Positions 18,132 to 27,203 are shown, numbered from the stretch's first letter. The stretch is DNA of 64,000 nt from Pandoraea fibrosis (GCF_000807775.2 NZ_CP047385.1:4278001-4342000), one strand, 5' to 3'. The notes: generated by a model from the sequence alone, not told the origin. Program-made: numbers and translations.

Positions 18132-18587
18132 ATGACTCGGAAGTTTCCGAATTTGGCTCGCGCGCGCCGTGTCGTGCCGGCCCTCTTCTGTGTCGCAACC
18201 GTCCTGCTTGTCACCGGCTGCGCCACTCCATCGAAACCGAACACCCCGTCAGCAGCAACGCGGGCCCCCGCGCCAGACGCCCCCACGTTGCGCGAGCGTC
18301 ATCTGGCAGCTGCCGACGCTGCCGCCGACCAGTACCGGACGTGTCTTTACGGCCACGTGGCACGCTACATCAATCTCGTCCCCGATCCCGCCCGGCTGGC
18401 GGACGAAGCCGCCGTAGAGTGCGCACCGATCACCGAGCGATTCCACCGCGAGCGGCAGGCCGCCATCGTGACGTACACCTCAGCCACCGATGCCGCGCAG
18501 CAAGCCGATGCCGCCACCGTCTCGCTCAAGGCCGACGGCCTGAGAGTCGCGCGCGCCCGTGCCACGGAGCTTCGCGCACTGCGGTAG
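18132..18587 (+). CDS. Small putative lipoprotein
   Basis: A 151-residue protein with a type II signal peptide: the hydrophobic segment VVPALFCVATVLLVTGC places the lipobox VTGC with Cys31. The mature part starts with a Thr/Pro/Ala-rich linker, then an Ala-rich helical region with two Cys (TCLYGHV and VECAPI) and many Arg and Glu. I do not recognise a domain. It stands alone, divergent from phr, and is followed by a strong terminator at 18733. Confidence 0.75.
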   Translation: MTRKFPNLARARRVVPALFCVATVLLVTGCATPSKPNTPSAATRAPAPDAPTLRERHLAAADAAADQYRTCLYGHVARYINLVPDPARLADEAAVECAPITERFHRERQAAIVTYTSATDAAQQADAATVSLKADGLRVARARATELRALR

Positions 18588-18732
18588 GGGGCCGCCGAAT
18601 CTCGCGAGAACCTACGTAGTCCCCCCGACGTGCTTTCCCTAATCGGGCAAGCCCCGATTGGCGAACGACACACCGGTGACCAAAATGAAATCGCCCTCTT
18701 ACGTCCTTTTGGGGGTACTGCGACAACGTCAT

Positions 18733-18757
18733 TTGCCCGCTTCGGCGGGCATTTTTC
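18733..18757 (+). terminator. Terminator with TTCG tetraloop
   Basis: TGCCCGC-TTCG-GCGGGCA followed by TTTTT; a very stable UUCG-capped hairpin. It ends rightward transcription from the lipoprotein gene at 18132. A second hairpin, AATCGGG/CCCGATT (18641-18659), lies upstream without a T tract. Confidence 0.85.
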
Positions 18758-18838
18758 TTCGGTATCCGCAGAATTTTTCCCGAGACGTCCGGGGCGAGGA
18801 GACAGCGATGTGCATTTTCTGCAGACGCTGCATGGATG

Positions 18839-19348
18839 TCACTTGCCGTCGCGCCCACGCGGCGCCGATGCGTCCTCGTCAGACGAAGGCTCCCGCGGTT
18901 CGTCGTGTCCCAGCCACCGGTGCGCGAGCGCTTCGATGCGTCCGCCGACCGCCAGCACGATAAGCAGCAGCGCCATCGCCACAAGCGCGATATGCCAGCG
19001 GCCCAGACCGCAAATGATGCCGATCCCTGTCGTACTCCATAGCGCCGCCGCCGTCGTGAATCCATGCACCGAGGCGCCGTGGCTCGGACGGATGATGCAC
19101 CCCGCGCCAAGAAAGCCGATGCCGGCAACGATGCCTTGTATCACCCGGCCGACCGACGACCCGTCGAAGGTGAGCGACGACCCCGGAAACGGCACGACCG
19201 CCAGCACGAACAAGGCCGAGCCGAACGATACGATCGCCAGCGTTCGCAAACCGACCGACTTGTGGTGCAGATTTCGATTGAGCCCGACGAGGCCGCCCAG
19301 AATCAACGCCGCCGTCAGCCGCAATGTGACTTCGATGATCTCCGTCAT
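18839..19348 (-). CDS. MgtC/SapB-family membrane protein
   Basis: A 169-residue inner-membrane protein with about four to five helices. The family core is present: ALILGGLVGLNRNLHHKSVG, AGIGFLGAGCII and VHGFTTAAALWSTTGIGI. MgtC relatives act in Mg2+ limitation, intramacrophage survival and F-ATPase regulation, but short proteins like this lack the C-terminal ACT-like domain of true MgtC. GAGGTGAGGG precedes the ATG. It is 25 bp downstream of dinB on the same strand and may be co-transcribed. Confidence 0.85.
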   Translation of the reverse strand: MTEIIEVTLRLTAALILGGLVGLNRNLHHKSVGLRTLAIVSFGSALFVLAVVPFPGSSLTFDGSSVGRVIQGIVAGIGFLGAGCIIRPSHGASVHGFTTAAALWSTTGIGIICGLGRWHIALVAMALLLIVLAVGGRIEALAHRWLGHDEPREPSSDEDASAPRGRDGK

Positions 19349-19373
19349 CCCTCACCTCACTCGCCTGCGCGAT

Positions 19374-20504
19374 CTATGCCTGTGATGGCGCATTATCTCC
19401 CGGTGGCGCCGCAGTCAGTGCGGTAGCGTCGTCCCAGTCGTCGAACAGTCGCAACTGACGCGCCGCCTGCGCCTCCATCAGGCGCACCCCCACCCCCATG
19501 AGCCGAACGGGTTTGCGTTTGCGGCCCACCGCTTCCGCCAGCAATTCTCTGCATTGCGCAGGGTCGACGCCCAACGCACCGGCCTCAGCCGTCGTGCGCG
19601 AGAAATCGGCAAAGCGGATTTTGACGAAGACTTTGGCGACCGACAGCGGCTCGCTACGGCGCGCCCGCTCGATGCGCTCCAATAGCTGGCGAAGCAGCGG
19701 TTCCAGCGCCGTTTCGCATTCGGCAAGCGTTCGTAGATCGCGCGTGTAGGTGGTCTCGACACTGATCGATTTGCGCTCGCGATCCGGACTCACCTCGCGG
19801 GTGTCGATGCCACGGCAGCGCTCGAAAAGGCGTTGCCCGAACACGCCGAAACGCTCGGTGAGATCGGCCATCGAGTGGCTACGCAAATCGCCGCAGGAAT
19901 CCACACCCAGGGCACGAAGCTTTTCCGCCGTGACCTTTCCCACTCCGAACAGGCGCTCGACGGGCAGTACGGCCACGAACGCGTCGACCTGCGCAGGCCG
20001 CACGACGAACATGCCATCGGGCTTGCGCCAGTCACTGGCGATCTTCGCGATGAACTTGTTCGGCGCCACGCCTGCCGAGACAGTCAGCCCGACTTCGGCG
20101 GCAACACGCGCGCGAATCTCTCGGGCAATCAGTGTCGCCGAGCCCTCGCAATGTTCGCTGTCCGTGACATCCAGATACGCTTCGTCCAGCGATAGCGGTT
20201 CGACGAGATCCGTGTAGTCGCGATAGATCGCCATGATGCGCCGTGACGCCTCCTGATACCGGCTCATCGTCGGTGCAATGATGCGCAGCTCGGGACACAA
20301 CTTGAGCGCCTGGGCCGAGGGCATTGCGGAGCGCACACCGAAGGCGCGTGCCTCGTAATTGCATGTCGCCACCACGCCGCGCTGATCGGGTTGCCCGCCG
20401 ACGGCCAGCGGAATTCCCCGCAACGACGGATCGTCACGCATCTCGACGGAGGCGTAGAAGCAGTCGGCGTCGCAGTGAATGATCTTGCGGATTGAGGATG
20501 ACAT
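19374..20504 (-). CDS. dinB: DNA polymerase IV (DinB, Y-family)
   Basis: A 376-residue translesion polymerase. Catalytic motifs are HCDADCFYASVE (residues 10-21) and SLDEAYLDVT (near 104). Helix-hairpin-helix and little-finger domains follow (about 175-340). The sliding-clamp-binding motif QLRLF (about 350-354) is followed by a 22-residue tail, so it is not at the extreme C-terminus. I choose the ATG at 20504 (MSSSIRKIIHCDADC) because a LexA box occupies 20522-20537, which excludes the longer in-frame start at 20540. It is probably SOS-induced. mgtC follows after 25 bp. Confidence 0.95.
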   Translation of the reverse strand: MSSSIRKIIHCDADCFYASVEMRDDPSLRGIPLAVGGQPDQRGVVATCNYEARAFGVRSAMPSAQALKLCPELRIIAPTMSRYQEASRRIMAIYRDYTDLVEPLSLDEAYLDVTDSEHCEGSATLIAREIRARVAAEVGLTVSAGVAPNKFIAKIASDWRKPDGMFVVRPAQVDAFVAVLPVERLFGVGKVTAEKLRALGVDSCGDLRSHSMADLTERFGVFGQRLFERCRGIDTREVSPDRERKSISVETTYTRDLRTLAECETALEPLLRQLLERIERARRSEPLSVAKVFVKIRFADFSRTTAEAGALGVDPAQCRELLAEAVGRKRKPVRLMGVGVRLMEAQAARQLRLFDDWDDATALTAAPPGDNAPSQA

Positions 20505-20521
20505 GGCGGGCGGCGAAAACA

Positions 20522-20537
20522 CTGTGCAAATATACAG
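20522..20537 (-). promoter_or_regulatory. LexA box of dinB
   Basis: CTGTGCAAATATACAG has the exact CTGT-N8-ACAG form of the LexA operator of beta- and gammaproteobacteria, and its centre ends 18 bp upstream of the dinB start codon. Read in the gene's direction it is CTGTATATTTGCACAG. Confidence 0.85.
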
Positions 20538-20575
20538 CATTTGCGCAACATATGCGCCTCATCAGTGACATCCCG

Positions 20576-21412
20576 TCATCGCACAGGCAGGAACTGAAGG
20601 AACTGTGCGCCGAGCAGATTCTGCACATACCCGATGCCCGCTCGGCGGTACTTCTCGTCGAGCATTTCGGCCAGCAGATCGAGCCGACCGATGACCTTCC
20701 CGAATTCCCGCTCGAAGCTCACGTTGCGCACGTCGGCAATCTCGTTGGCGAGCAGCAACGGCTTGCCCACGGCATCACGACGACTCGCCAGCAACCACGC
20801 GGCAATTTCGACGTTGCGTGCCGCGTTATAGATCCGCTGCGCGTCCAGACCATCGCTCAGATAAAACACGGTCGTTCCCCCATGAGCGGCGATGATCGTG
20901 TCCGACAGGCTGAAGACGAAAGCGCCCACGCGATCGCCACCGAACGCCGGATCGAGCGAGAGCGACAGCGCTTTCACGTCACGTAAGTCCTTCAGTTCCG
21001 GCAGACTGCGTCGCCCTTCGACTGCCGCACGCAGTTGCGCCATCGCCTGTGCCTGAGTCGTGGCGCCGCCCTTGCGCCATTCTCGCGGGTTACGCTTGTA
21101 GAGCTTGTCGGCCAGCACGTACAAACTCTCGAGATTGGCCCGCATGCCCAGCGTCGCCATGCGATTGATGTCGGTCTGTGCGAGATCGGCCGTGGTCATC
21201 GACGTCGAACGCACCTTCCCGTGGTCGACCGGTGTGTCCTGATAAGACGCACATCCGGAGATCGCCACACCTGCGGCTGCACTGACGAGCGCGATCGCCC
21301 ATCGTCCTCGCGCGGCATGGGTGAGCCAGTGTCGATGTCGGTGCAAGGCGTGCCGTCGGGTCATGGGCGTTTCGGTGTCGGTAAGCGACGACTCTACGCG
21401 ATGAAACGCCAT
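20576..21412 (-). CDS. Hypothetical lipoprotein (278 aa)
   Basis: A 278-residue envelope protein with a lipobox AISGC (Cys about 54) after a hydrophobic segment, preceded by a long His/Arg-rich N-region. The true start may be Met17 (21364), which gives a more ordinary signal peptide; the ATG at 21412 has GGAGGAG further upstream. The mature domain begins with SYQDTPVDHGKVRSTSMTT and is mixed alpha/beta, containing LYVLADKLYKRNPREW and SLSLDPAFGGDRVGAFVF. I do not recognise the family. It precedes dinB on the same strand, but the LexA box and 71 bp between them suggest separate transcripts. Confidence 0.72.
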   Translation of the reverse strand: MAFHRVESSLTDTETPMTRRHALHRHRHWLTHAARGRWAIALVSAAAGVAISGCASYQDTPVDHGKVRSTSMTTADLAQTDINRMATLGMRANLESLYVLADKLYKRNPREWRKGGATTQAQAMAQLRAAVEGRRSLPELKDLRDVKALSLSLDPAFGGDRVGAFVFSLSDTIIAAHGGTTVFYLSDGLDAQRIYNAARNVEIAAWLLASRRDAVGKPLLLANEIADVRNVSFEREFGKVIGRLDLLAEMLDEKYRRAGIGYVQNLLGAQFLQFLPVR

Positions 21413-21481
21413 GCCTCGCGTCTCTCCTCCTCGAAAAATTGTGACATTCGGTAACGTCCCCTCACATCGCCCCCGTCGCCA

Positions 21482-22582
21482 TCAGGGCAGCAGCGACTCG
21501 CGCACTTGCGCGAACAGCGGATGCGTCATCGCTTCCTCCAGACGCAACACCGGGGTGACGCAGCAATCCGCATCGGCAAAACGCGCCGCCCAGTCCGCCT
21601 GCGACGCGCTTGCAAACACTGCGGCCAATTCGCGCTGAAGTTCGCGCGCATCCTCGCCACCGATCGCTTGTCCCAGTGACCAGTGACGCGACTTCCAGTC
21701 GCTGCGTCCGAGCACATCGCACAGGGTCTGCCAGAACTTGAGTTCGAGCGCCCCTACGGCCATGTGCCGTGCGTCCTGTGTGCGGTACACCTGATAGCAA
21801 GGCACGCCGCCGTTGAGCAAATCGGTGCCCGCCCGCGACGCGTGGCCCTGCCGGTGCAACGCCACGGCGGGGACAAGATTCGCGCGAAAGACCTCGTGTG
21901 TCATGGAGATATCGAGCCAACGACCTCGCCCGGTGCGCTGCGCCGCAACGAGAGCTGCCAACACCGCTTGCACCGTCGCCTGCCCGCCGCCGTACAAGTC
22001 GCCGATCTGGAAGTTCGGGACGATGGGCGCGTCCGCCGCGTCGCCCAACTGATCGAGCACGCCGGCATAGCCGATGTAGTTGATGTCGTGCCCTGCGGCT
22101 TGCGCCATCGGGCCACGCTGTCCGTAGCCAGTGATCGACGCCATCACGAGCGACGGTCGCAAACGCGCGAGCGTCTCGTAATCGAAGCCGAGCCGCGCCA
22201 TCACGCCGGGCCGGAATCCCTCGAGCAGCACGTCGGCACGAGACACCCAATCTCGAAACGTCGCACGATCCGTGTCGTGCTTCAGATCGAGGCGCTCGAC
22301 GGACTTGCCCCGATTGAGCAGCCGCCAGAACGCACTCGGTGGCGCCTCGCTTTCCCCCAGCATCATCTCCCGCGCGTAGTCGCCCGCGCCCTTGTCCTCG
22401 ATCTTGATGACGCGTGCTCCGAGTTCGGCTAGGCGAAGCCCCGCAAGTGGTCCCGGCAACAGGCGTGTGAGATCCAGAACGGTGATACCGGCAAGCGGTG
22501 CGTCGGCAGCCTCGGAAGCACTGGCACCCGGGGACGAAGCGGACGATTGACGTGCCTGAGAGAGATCGAGCGATTCGGTCAT
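21482..22582 (-). CDS. CaiB/BaiF family CoA-transferase, second copy
   Basis: A 366-residue class III CoA-transferase. The N-terminal ITVLDLTRLLPGPLAGLRLAELGARVIKIE and the following RGKSVERLDLK, then ITGYGQRGPMAQAAGHDINY, are typical of the family; the segment FRPGVMARLGFDYETL precedes the expected active-site region. The family moves CoA between carboxylic acids through an Asp-linked intermediate. I take Met at 22582 (MTESLDLSQ) as start. It is the last gene of the leftward cluster, 101 bp after the other CaiB gene, and may pair with it as a hetero-oligomer. Confidence 0.88.
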   Translation of the reverse strand: MTESLDLSQARQSSASSPGASASEAADAPLAGITVLDLTRLLPGPLAGLRLAELGARVIKIEDKGAGDYAREMMLGESEAPPSAFWRLLNRGKSVERLDLKHDTDRATFRDWVSRADVLLEGFRPGVMARLGFDYETLARLRPSLVMASITGYGQRGPMAQAAGHDINYIGYAGVLDQLGDAADAPIVPNFQIGDLYGGGQATVQAVLAALVAAQRTGRGRWLDISMTHEVFRANLVPAVALHRQGHASRAGTDLLNGGVPCYQVYRTQDARHMAVGALELKFWQTLCDVLGRSDWKSRHWSLGQAIGGEDARELQRELAAVFASASQADWAARFADADCCVTPVLRLEEAMTHPLFAQVRESLLP

Positions 22583-22683
22583 GGCGTGCGCGAAGGTGTG
22601 AGGAGCAATGCCCACACCGTACCGCGCCGTGCCGTCTGCCGGCAAGCAGACAACGCGCCATCCTCGCTCGGAAAGCGCTGAAT

Positions 22684-23967
22684 TCAGCCTTGACTGGCGC
22701 CGTCCTCCCACAAAACGGGACCGGTGTGAACGTCCGCACCGGAGGCATCGTCCGCAGACGTTTCGTCCAGCGGCCCCGCCACCACGCCCTCGCTCAACAG
22801 ACGGGCGATCTGAGCATCGAGATATCCCAGATCTCGCAGGATTTCGTTCGTGTGCGCGCCGGCCAAAGGTAACGGGCGGCGCGCAGTGAAGCGCTGCCCC
22901 GCCATGGTGATCGGCAGCAGTGGCACCTGCGTGTGCTCGCCATCCTCCGTGACCAGATCGCCCAGCCCGCCACTGGCGAGCAAATGCGGATCGTCGAACA
23001 ACGTCTGTGGCGTTGCGATCGGCGCGAACGGCAAACCGTGACGCTCAAACGCGGCCGCGAGATAACCGGCGTCGAATCCCTGCATCATCTCGCGCAGCAG
23101 GGGCAGCAGCCAGTCGCGTGCCAGCACCCGGTCGTTGTTCGTCGCGAGCCGTGCATCGTCGGCCAGATCGTGACGGCCGAACACGTCGCAGAAAATTCGC
23201 CATTGGGTGTCGCTCACGACTGCGAGAAAGATCTGCACCCCATCGCGCGCCGTGAACACGTCGTACACGCCCCAGGCCGACACGCGCGCAGGCATCGGAT
23301 CGGGCGCCACGCCCGTCACGGCATACTGCTGCATGTGCTGCGCCGCGAGCAGCACGCAGTTCTCGAACAGCGCTCCCTGAACTTCCTGTCCGCGTCCGGT
23401 CGTCTTGCGCTCGTACAACGCCGCCAGCGCAGCGAGTGCACCGAACACGCCACCCATGATGTCGTTGACCGATGCGCCCGCCCGCAGGGGCTGCCCGGGC
23501 AGCCCCGTCATGTAGGCCAGCCCCGCCATCATCTGCACCACCTCGTCGAGCGCCGTGCGTGCAGCGTAGGGTCCCGGCAAAAAGCCTTTGAGCGAGACGT
23601 AGACAAGCGCCGGGTTCAGACGCGACAACGTCGCATAGTCCAACCCGAGCTGGCGCATTCGCCCGGGCTTGAAGTTCTCTGTCAACACGTCGGCCGTGCT
23701 GACCAGCCGCAGAATCAGTTCGCGACCCTCTGGCCGAGTGACGTCCACGGCAAGACTGCGCTTGTTCCGATTGAATGCACGGAAAAAGCCCGCGCCCGTG
23801 CCCAGCAGACGCCGCGTCGCGTCGCCACCCACGGGTTCCACCTTGATGACGTCGGCACCCAGATCGCCGAGGACCATGCCGCACGCAGGACCCATCACCA
23901 TATGGGAAAACTCCACAACGCGAATGCCTTGCAACGGCGTCGGCACCGCAGGAGATTCATCCAGCAT
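22684..23967 (-). CDS. CaiB/BaiF family CoA-transferase, first copy
   Basis: A 427-residue class III CoA-transferase, formyl-CoA:oxalate transferase-like in layout. Family motifs are IRVVEFSHMVMGPACGMVLG, LGADVIKVEPVGGD, FFRAFNRNKRSLAVDV and TENFKPGRMRQLGLDY; the C-terminal third carries the usual HGLPFAPI and GQRFTARRPLPLAGAHT. A C-terminal tail of about 30 residues is extra. Its ATG lies 3 bp after the stop of the aconitase-family gene with GGAGGG upstream, so the two are certainly co-transcribed and probably act on the same acid. The substrate is unknown. Confidence 0.9.
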   Translation of the reverse strand: MLDESPAVPTPLQGIRVVEFSHMVMGPACGMVLGDLGADVIKVEPVGGDATRRLLGTGAGFFRAFNRNKRSLAVDVTRPEGRELILRLVSTADVLTENFKPGRMRQLGLDYATLSRLNPALVYVSLKGFLPGPYAARTALDEVVQMMAGLAYMTGLPGQPLRAGASVNDIMGGVFGALAALAALYERKTTGRGQEVQGALFENCVLLAAQHMQQYAVTGVAPDPMPARVSAWGVYDVFTARDGVQIFLAVVSDTQWRIFCDVFGRHDLADDARLATNNDRVLARDWLLPLLREMMQGFDAGYLAAAFERHGLPFAPIATPQTLFDDPHLLASGGLGDLVTEDGEHTQVPLLPITMAGQRFTARRPLPLAGAHTNEILRDLGYLDAQIARLLSEGVVAGPLDETSADDASGADVHTGPVLWEDGASQG

Positions 23968-23970
23968 CGG

Positions 23971-25998
23971 CTACCCTCCCGAACCTGCTCGCGACGCTTC
24001 GCCACACGGCCGGCCCGGCGTGCTTACGGCATGCGAAACGAATCCGTCGCGTCGTAGTTGATCGAAGCCGACGATGTACCCCGCCAAGGCACTCGCCGCC
24101 ACGGTAGCCGGACTGCCCAGCCACATCTGTCCCGGACCGGAACGTCCGGGGAAATTCCGGTTCTGAGCGCTGATGACCACTTCCCCCGCCGCACGGGAGA
24201 CGCCCGGCCCCGCATTCACACACGCGCCGCACCCCGGCGAGAGCATCGTCACGCCAGCGGCCTTGAATACCTCGGCATAGCCTTGCGCCTCGCACCACGC
24301 ACGCACGTCTTCACTGCCGTATTGCAGGTAGAAGCGCACACGCTCGGCTACGCGATGCCCGTGAGACAGTCCCCACGCGAGCACGTCGTGACAGGCCTGC
24401 AGATCGTCGCGCTTGCTGCCCGTACACGATCCGCCATAAGCGATATCGATGGGCACGACCCCCGTCATATCGGCAAGCGCCACCCCGTTGCCCGGGTCAC
24501 CCGGACTCGCCACCATCGCCCCAAGACGCGAGCAATCGATCTCGATGACATGGGCGTAGGACGCCTGCGCATCGCTGGTCATCCACGGCGCTAGCGAGAC
24601 GTCGATGCCACGCCGCTCGCGCAAATAGCGAACCGTCTCGACGTCGGGCACGATCAGCCCGGTCAGCCCGCCAATTTCGGCGACCATATTGGTGAGCGTC
24701 GCCCGCTCGTCGGTCGACAGATGAGCCACCGCCTCGCCGGCGAATTCGATGATCTGGCCAATGGCGCGGCCGTCTCGGATGTACGGCAGATGCAGCAGAT
24801 GCAACGCCAGATCCTTCGCCCCTACGCCTGCCGGCAACTGCGAGCGCAGATGCACAAGACAGGTGCCGGGGACGGTCAGGCGTGCATCGCCCGTGAGCCA
24901 CGCGTTCGCCATTTCAGTCGCGCCAACGCCGAACGCAAAGGCACCGACAGCGCCGCAATGCGGGGTGTGCGAATCGGTGCCAACGATCACCTGCCCCGGC
25001 AACGCATAGCGTTCGAGCATCAGCGCATGGCAGATGCCTTCCGAGCCGCCACCGGGCGCTCGCCCATGAAGCCGCAGATCGTGCTGCGCACAGAATTCCC
25101 GCTGCACCGCCCCCAAACGTCTTGCTGCGTCAACCAGCGGCGGCGGGCGGCTGCCGTCGGCAGAGACCGCGTCGAGATGGGTGAGGTGGTCCTCGAAGCA
25201 AAGCATCGACGCCGGATCGTGCAATGCCGGCACCTCATCGCCGAAGGCATGGCGCAGGAAACTCACGGCCATCGGTGTCACGTACTCATGGGAGAAGCGC
25301 CAATCGGCAGGCACGAACACGGCGTCGCCCGCCCGCACACGCGCTACGCCGAGCGCGTGTGCGATGAGTTTCTCGCCGTAGGTCATCGCCCCCGCCGGGT
25401 GCTCGGGACGCGGTGGCACGGTATCCCCCGACAGACGCCGCCGCGTGTAGCCGAACAACCCGCCACTGCGCACGATGGCTTCGGCCAACGGATCGCAGTC
25501 TTCGAGGAAGGCTTCCATCGGCACCGCCTCTCCCGCCTGCAAACGCTCGGCCAGCGCCAGGTCGGTCGACATCAACAATCCGAGGTTCTGGCAGTTCTGC
25601 GCGTAGATCCGCTCGAAACTCTCTGCAATCACGACACGGATGCCAGCACACCATTCGGCAAATGGACTTGCCTCTCGCGACGATCCCTTGCCCCGGCGCA
25701 GTCCGGCGACCGAGAGGGCGAAGCCGCCTTCGCGCACCGCTTTCGGTCTGACGGGAAACACGCCGGCAGGATCTACCGCGTCTTCACTGCATCGCAAGCC
25801 GACATAAACGTAGTCGCCCAACGTCTCGTCGAACGCCAGACACGCCCATGCGGGCGTCATCTCGTCGGTGGAAATCTGGTCGCGCAGGGGCCCGGCCTCG
25901 GCACGCGTCAGTGACTCGCCCGCCAGTTGCCGGGTCATGGCCTCGGCACGCTCGCTCAACCACAGCACGCGTCCGTTCAATTGCACGGTGGCTTGCAT
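23971..25998 (-). CDS. Aconitase-family hydro-lyase with swivel domain first
   Basis: A 675-residue single-chain member of the aconitase/isopropylmalate-isomerase superfamily. The small swivel (LeuD-like) part comes first: GKGSSREASPF at residues 103-113, then GIRVVIAESFERIYAQN. The large 4Fe-4S (LeuC-like) part runs from about residue 205: GTDSHTPHCGAVGAFAFGVG, IAYGGSCTGSKRDD, SPGCGACVN and SAQNRNFPGRSG. The three cysteine ligands (GSC and CGAC) are kept. Swivel-first order recalls AcnB, but without its HEAT domain. Met at 25998 has GAGGAG 8 bases upstream. It is likely a dehydratase or isomerase of a branched hydroxy-dicarboxylate; normal leucine-pathway leuC/leuD would be separate genes. 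Confidence 0.85.
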   Translation of the reverse strand: MQATVQLNGRVLWLSERAEAMTRQLAGESLTRAEAGPLRDQISTDEMTPAWACLAFDETLGDYVYVGLRCSEDAVDPAGVFPVRPKAVREGGFALSVAGLRRGKGSSREASPFAEWCAGIRVVIAESFERIYAQNCQNLGLLMSTDLALAERLQAGEAVPMEAFLEDCDPLAEAIVRSGGLFGYTRRRLSGDTVPPRPEHPAGAMTYGEKLIAHALGVARVRAGDAVFVPADWRFSHEYVTPMAVSFLRHAFGDEVPALHDPASMLCFEDHLTHLDAVSADGSRPPPLVDAARRLGAVQREFCAQHDLRLHGRAPGGGSEGICHALMLERYALPGQVIVGTDSHTPHCGAVGAFAFGVGATEMANAWLTGDARLTVPGTCLVHLRSQLPAGVGAKDLALHLLHLPYIRDGRAIGQIIEFAGEAVAHLSTDERATLTNMVAEIGGLTGLIVPDVETVRYLRERRGIDVSLAPWMTSDAQASYAHVIEIDCSRLGAMVASPGDPGNGVALADMTGVVPIDIAYGGSCTGSKRDDLQACHDVLAWGLSHGHRVAERVRFYLQYGSEDVRAWCEAQGYAEVFKAAGVTMLSPGCGACVNAGPGVSRAAGEVVISAQNRNFPGRSGPGQMWLGSPATVAASALAGYIVGFDQLRRDGFVSHAVSTPGRPCGEASRAGSGG

Positions 25999-26126
25999 GA
26001 GATCGCTCCTCGAATGTTCCCGCATGGGTTCACCCGTTTCGATCGCAAGTTCCGTGCCGAACTGTCATGCGGCAACCTGGAAAAAGTGAAGTCATGAGGT
26101 CCAAACGCGCGTTCGTCGGCAGATGT

Positions 26127-27203
26127 TCAGGGGTACTGCCGATTCGCTTGTATCGCGAATGCGTTGGTCCACGTATCGCCCAGCCGGATCTGCGACGGCT
26201 TGACTTCGGGAGTGAACGATGCGAGCGCCTTGAGCGCCGTGGCAGGACCGTCGGCGGGCATCATGCCGTCCGGCGAAAATGCCTCGCGACAGTTGGCGAA
26301 GGCTTTCAGATAGAGCGTCTTGTCGCCCAACAGATAGGGTTCCGGCACCGTTTTCAGGAGGTCGGCGGCGGAGGCATGCTGAAGCCACTTGTCCGCCCGC
26401 ACGATAGCGTTGGCCAACGCCTGCACCGTATGCGGATTTTTCTGGATAAAGCTTTGGGGTGCGTACATCACGGCGGCCGGCATCGGCCCGCCGAACATGG
26501 CGCGGGTGCCCGCCTGCGTGCGCGTGTCGACAAGCACCTTGAGATCGCCAGACTCCTGCAGCAGCGTCATCATCGGATCGACGTTCGAGACGGCATCGAC
26601 CTGTCCGCCGCGGGCGGCAGCGACGACCGTTGCGTTGCTCCCGACGCCGACGATCGACACGTCGGCCGGCTTGAGCCCGACTTTCGCGAGCGCGACGTTC
26701 ACAAGCATGTGCGTGCTCGATCCGGGCGCACTGACACCGATGCGCATGCCCTTCAGATCCTTGACCGACTTGACCTCACCGGCCTTGGCCTTCACCACCC
26801 CGAGCACGAGTTGCGGTGCGGCGCCCAGTACGGCAAACGCCTGATAGGTCAGCCCCTTGGTCTGCATCAGCAGCGTGTGTTCGAAGGCACCGGTGCCGAC
26901 GTCGGCACTCCCGCCGACCACGGCCTGCAGTGCTTTCGAGCCACCGGCGAAATCGTCGATGGTCACGTCGAGGCCTTCGTCCTTGAAATAACCGAGTTGT
27001 TCGGCGATGGTCAGCGGCAGGTAATAGAGGCCAGGCTTTCCGCCTACGGCAATCGTGACCTTCGTCTTTTCGAGCGGCTGTGCGGGAGCGGCAGACGCCC
27101 CGGCGCTCAGGCTCAATGCCACCAGGCCCAGCGCAATCAACGTGAGAACGAGAATCAAGCGTCCCACGGCATCGCGCACACGGCGCGCTTCGGCATGTGT
27201 CAT
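26127..27203 (-). CDS. ABC substrate-binding protein, NitT/TauT (SsuA/THI5-like)
   Basis: A 358-residue exported binding protein. A signal peptide covers about residues 1-40 (LILVLTLIALGLVALSLSAGA). The mature part has the NMT1/SsuA fold motifs VAVGGKPGLYYLPLTIAE-like start, LGYFKDEGLDV, AVVGGSADVGTGAF and DLKGMRIGVSAPGSSTHM. Such proteins feed nitrate, sulfonate, thiamine-precursor or aromatic-acid importers. No permease or ATPase gene lies in this cluster, so its partners must be elsewhere. The ATG at 27203 has GGGAGGAG about 9 bases upstream, which overrules a longer in-frame start. Confidence 0.85.
   Translation of the reverse strand: MTHAEARRVRDAVGRLILVLTLIALGLVALSLSAGASAAPAQPLEKTKVTIAVGGKPGLYYLPLTIAEQLGYFKDEGLDVTIDDFAGGSKALQAVVGGSADVGTGAFEHTLLMQTKGLTYQAFAVLGAAPQLVLGVVKAKAGEVKSVKDLKGMRIGVSAPGSSTHMLVNVALAKVGLKPADVSIVGVGSNATVVAAARGGQVDAVSNVDPMMTLLQESGDLKVLVDTRTQAGTRAMFGGPMPAAVMYAPQSFIQKNPHTVQALANAIVRADKWLQHASAADLLKTVPEPYLLGDKTLYLKAFANCREAFSPDGMMPADGPATALKALASFTPEVKPSQIRLGDTWTNAFAIQANRQYP

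Noticed and set aside
18641..18659. AATCGGG/CCCGATT hairpin as a possible riboswitch or second terminator
   Set aside because: No T tract and no known riboswitch consensus could be recognised; the real terminator is at 18733.
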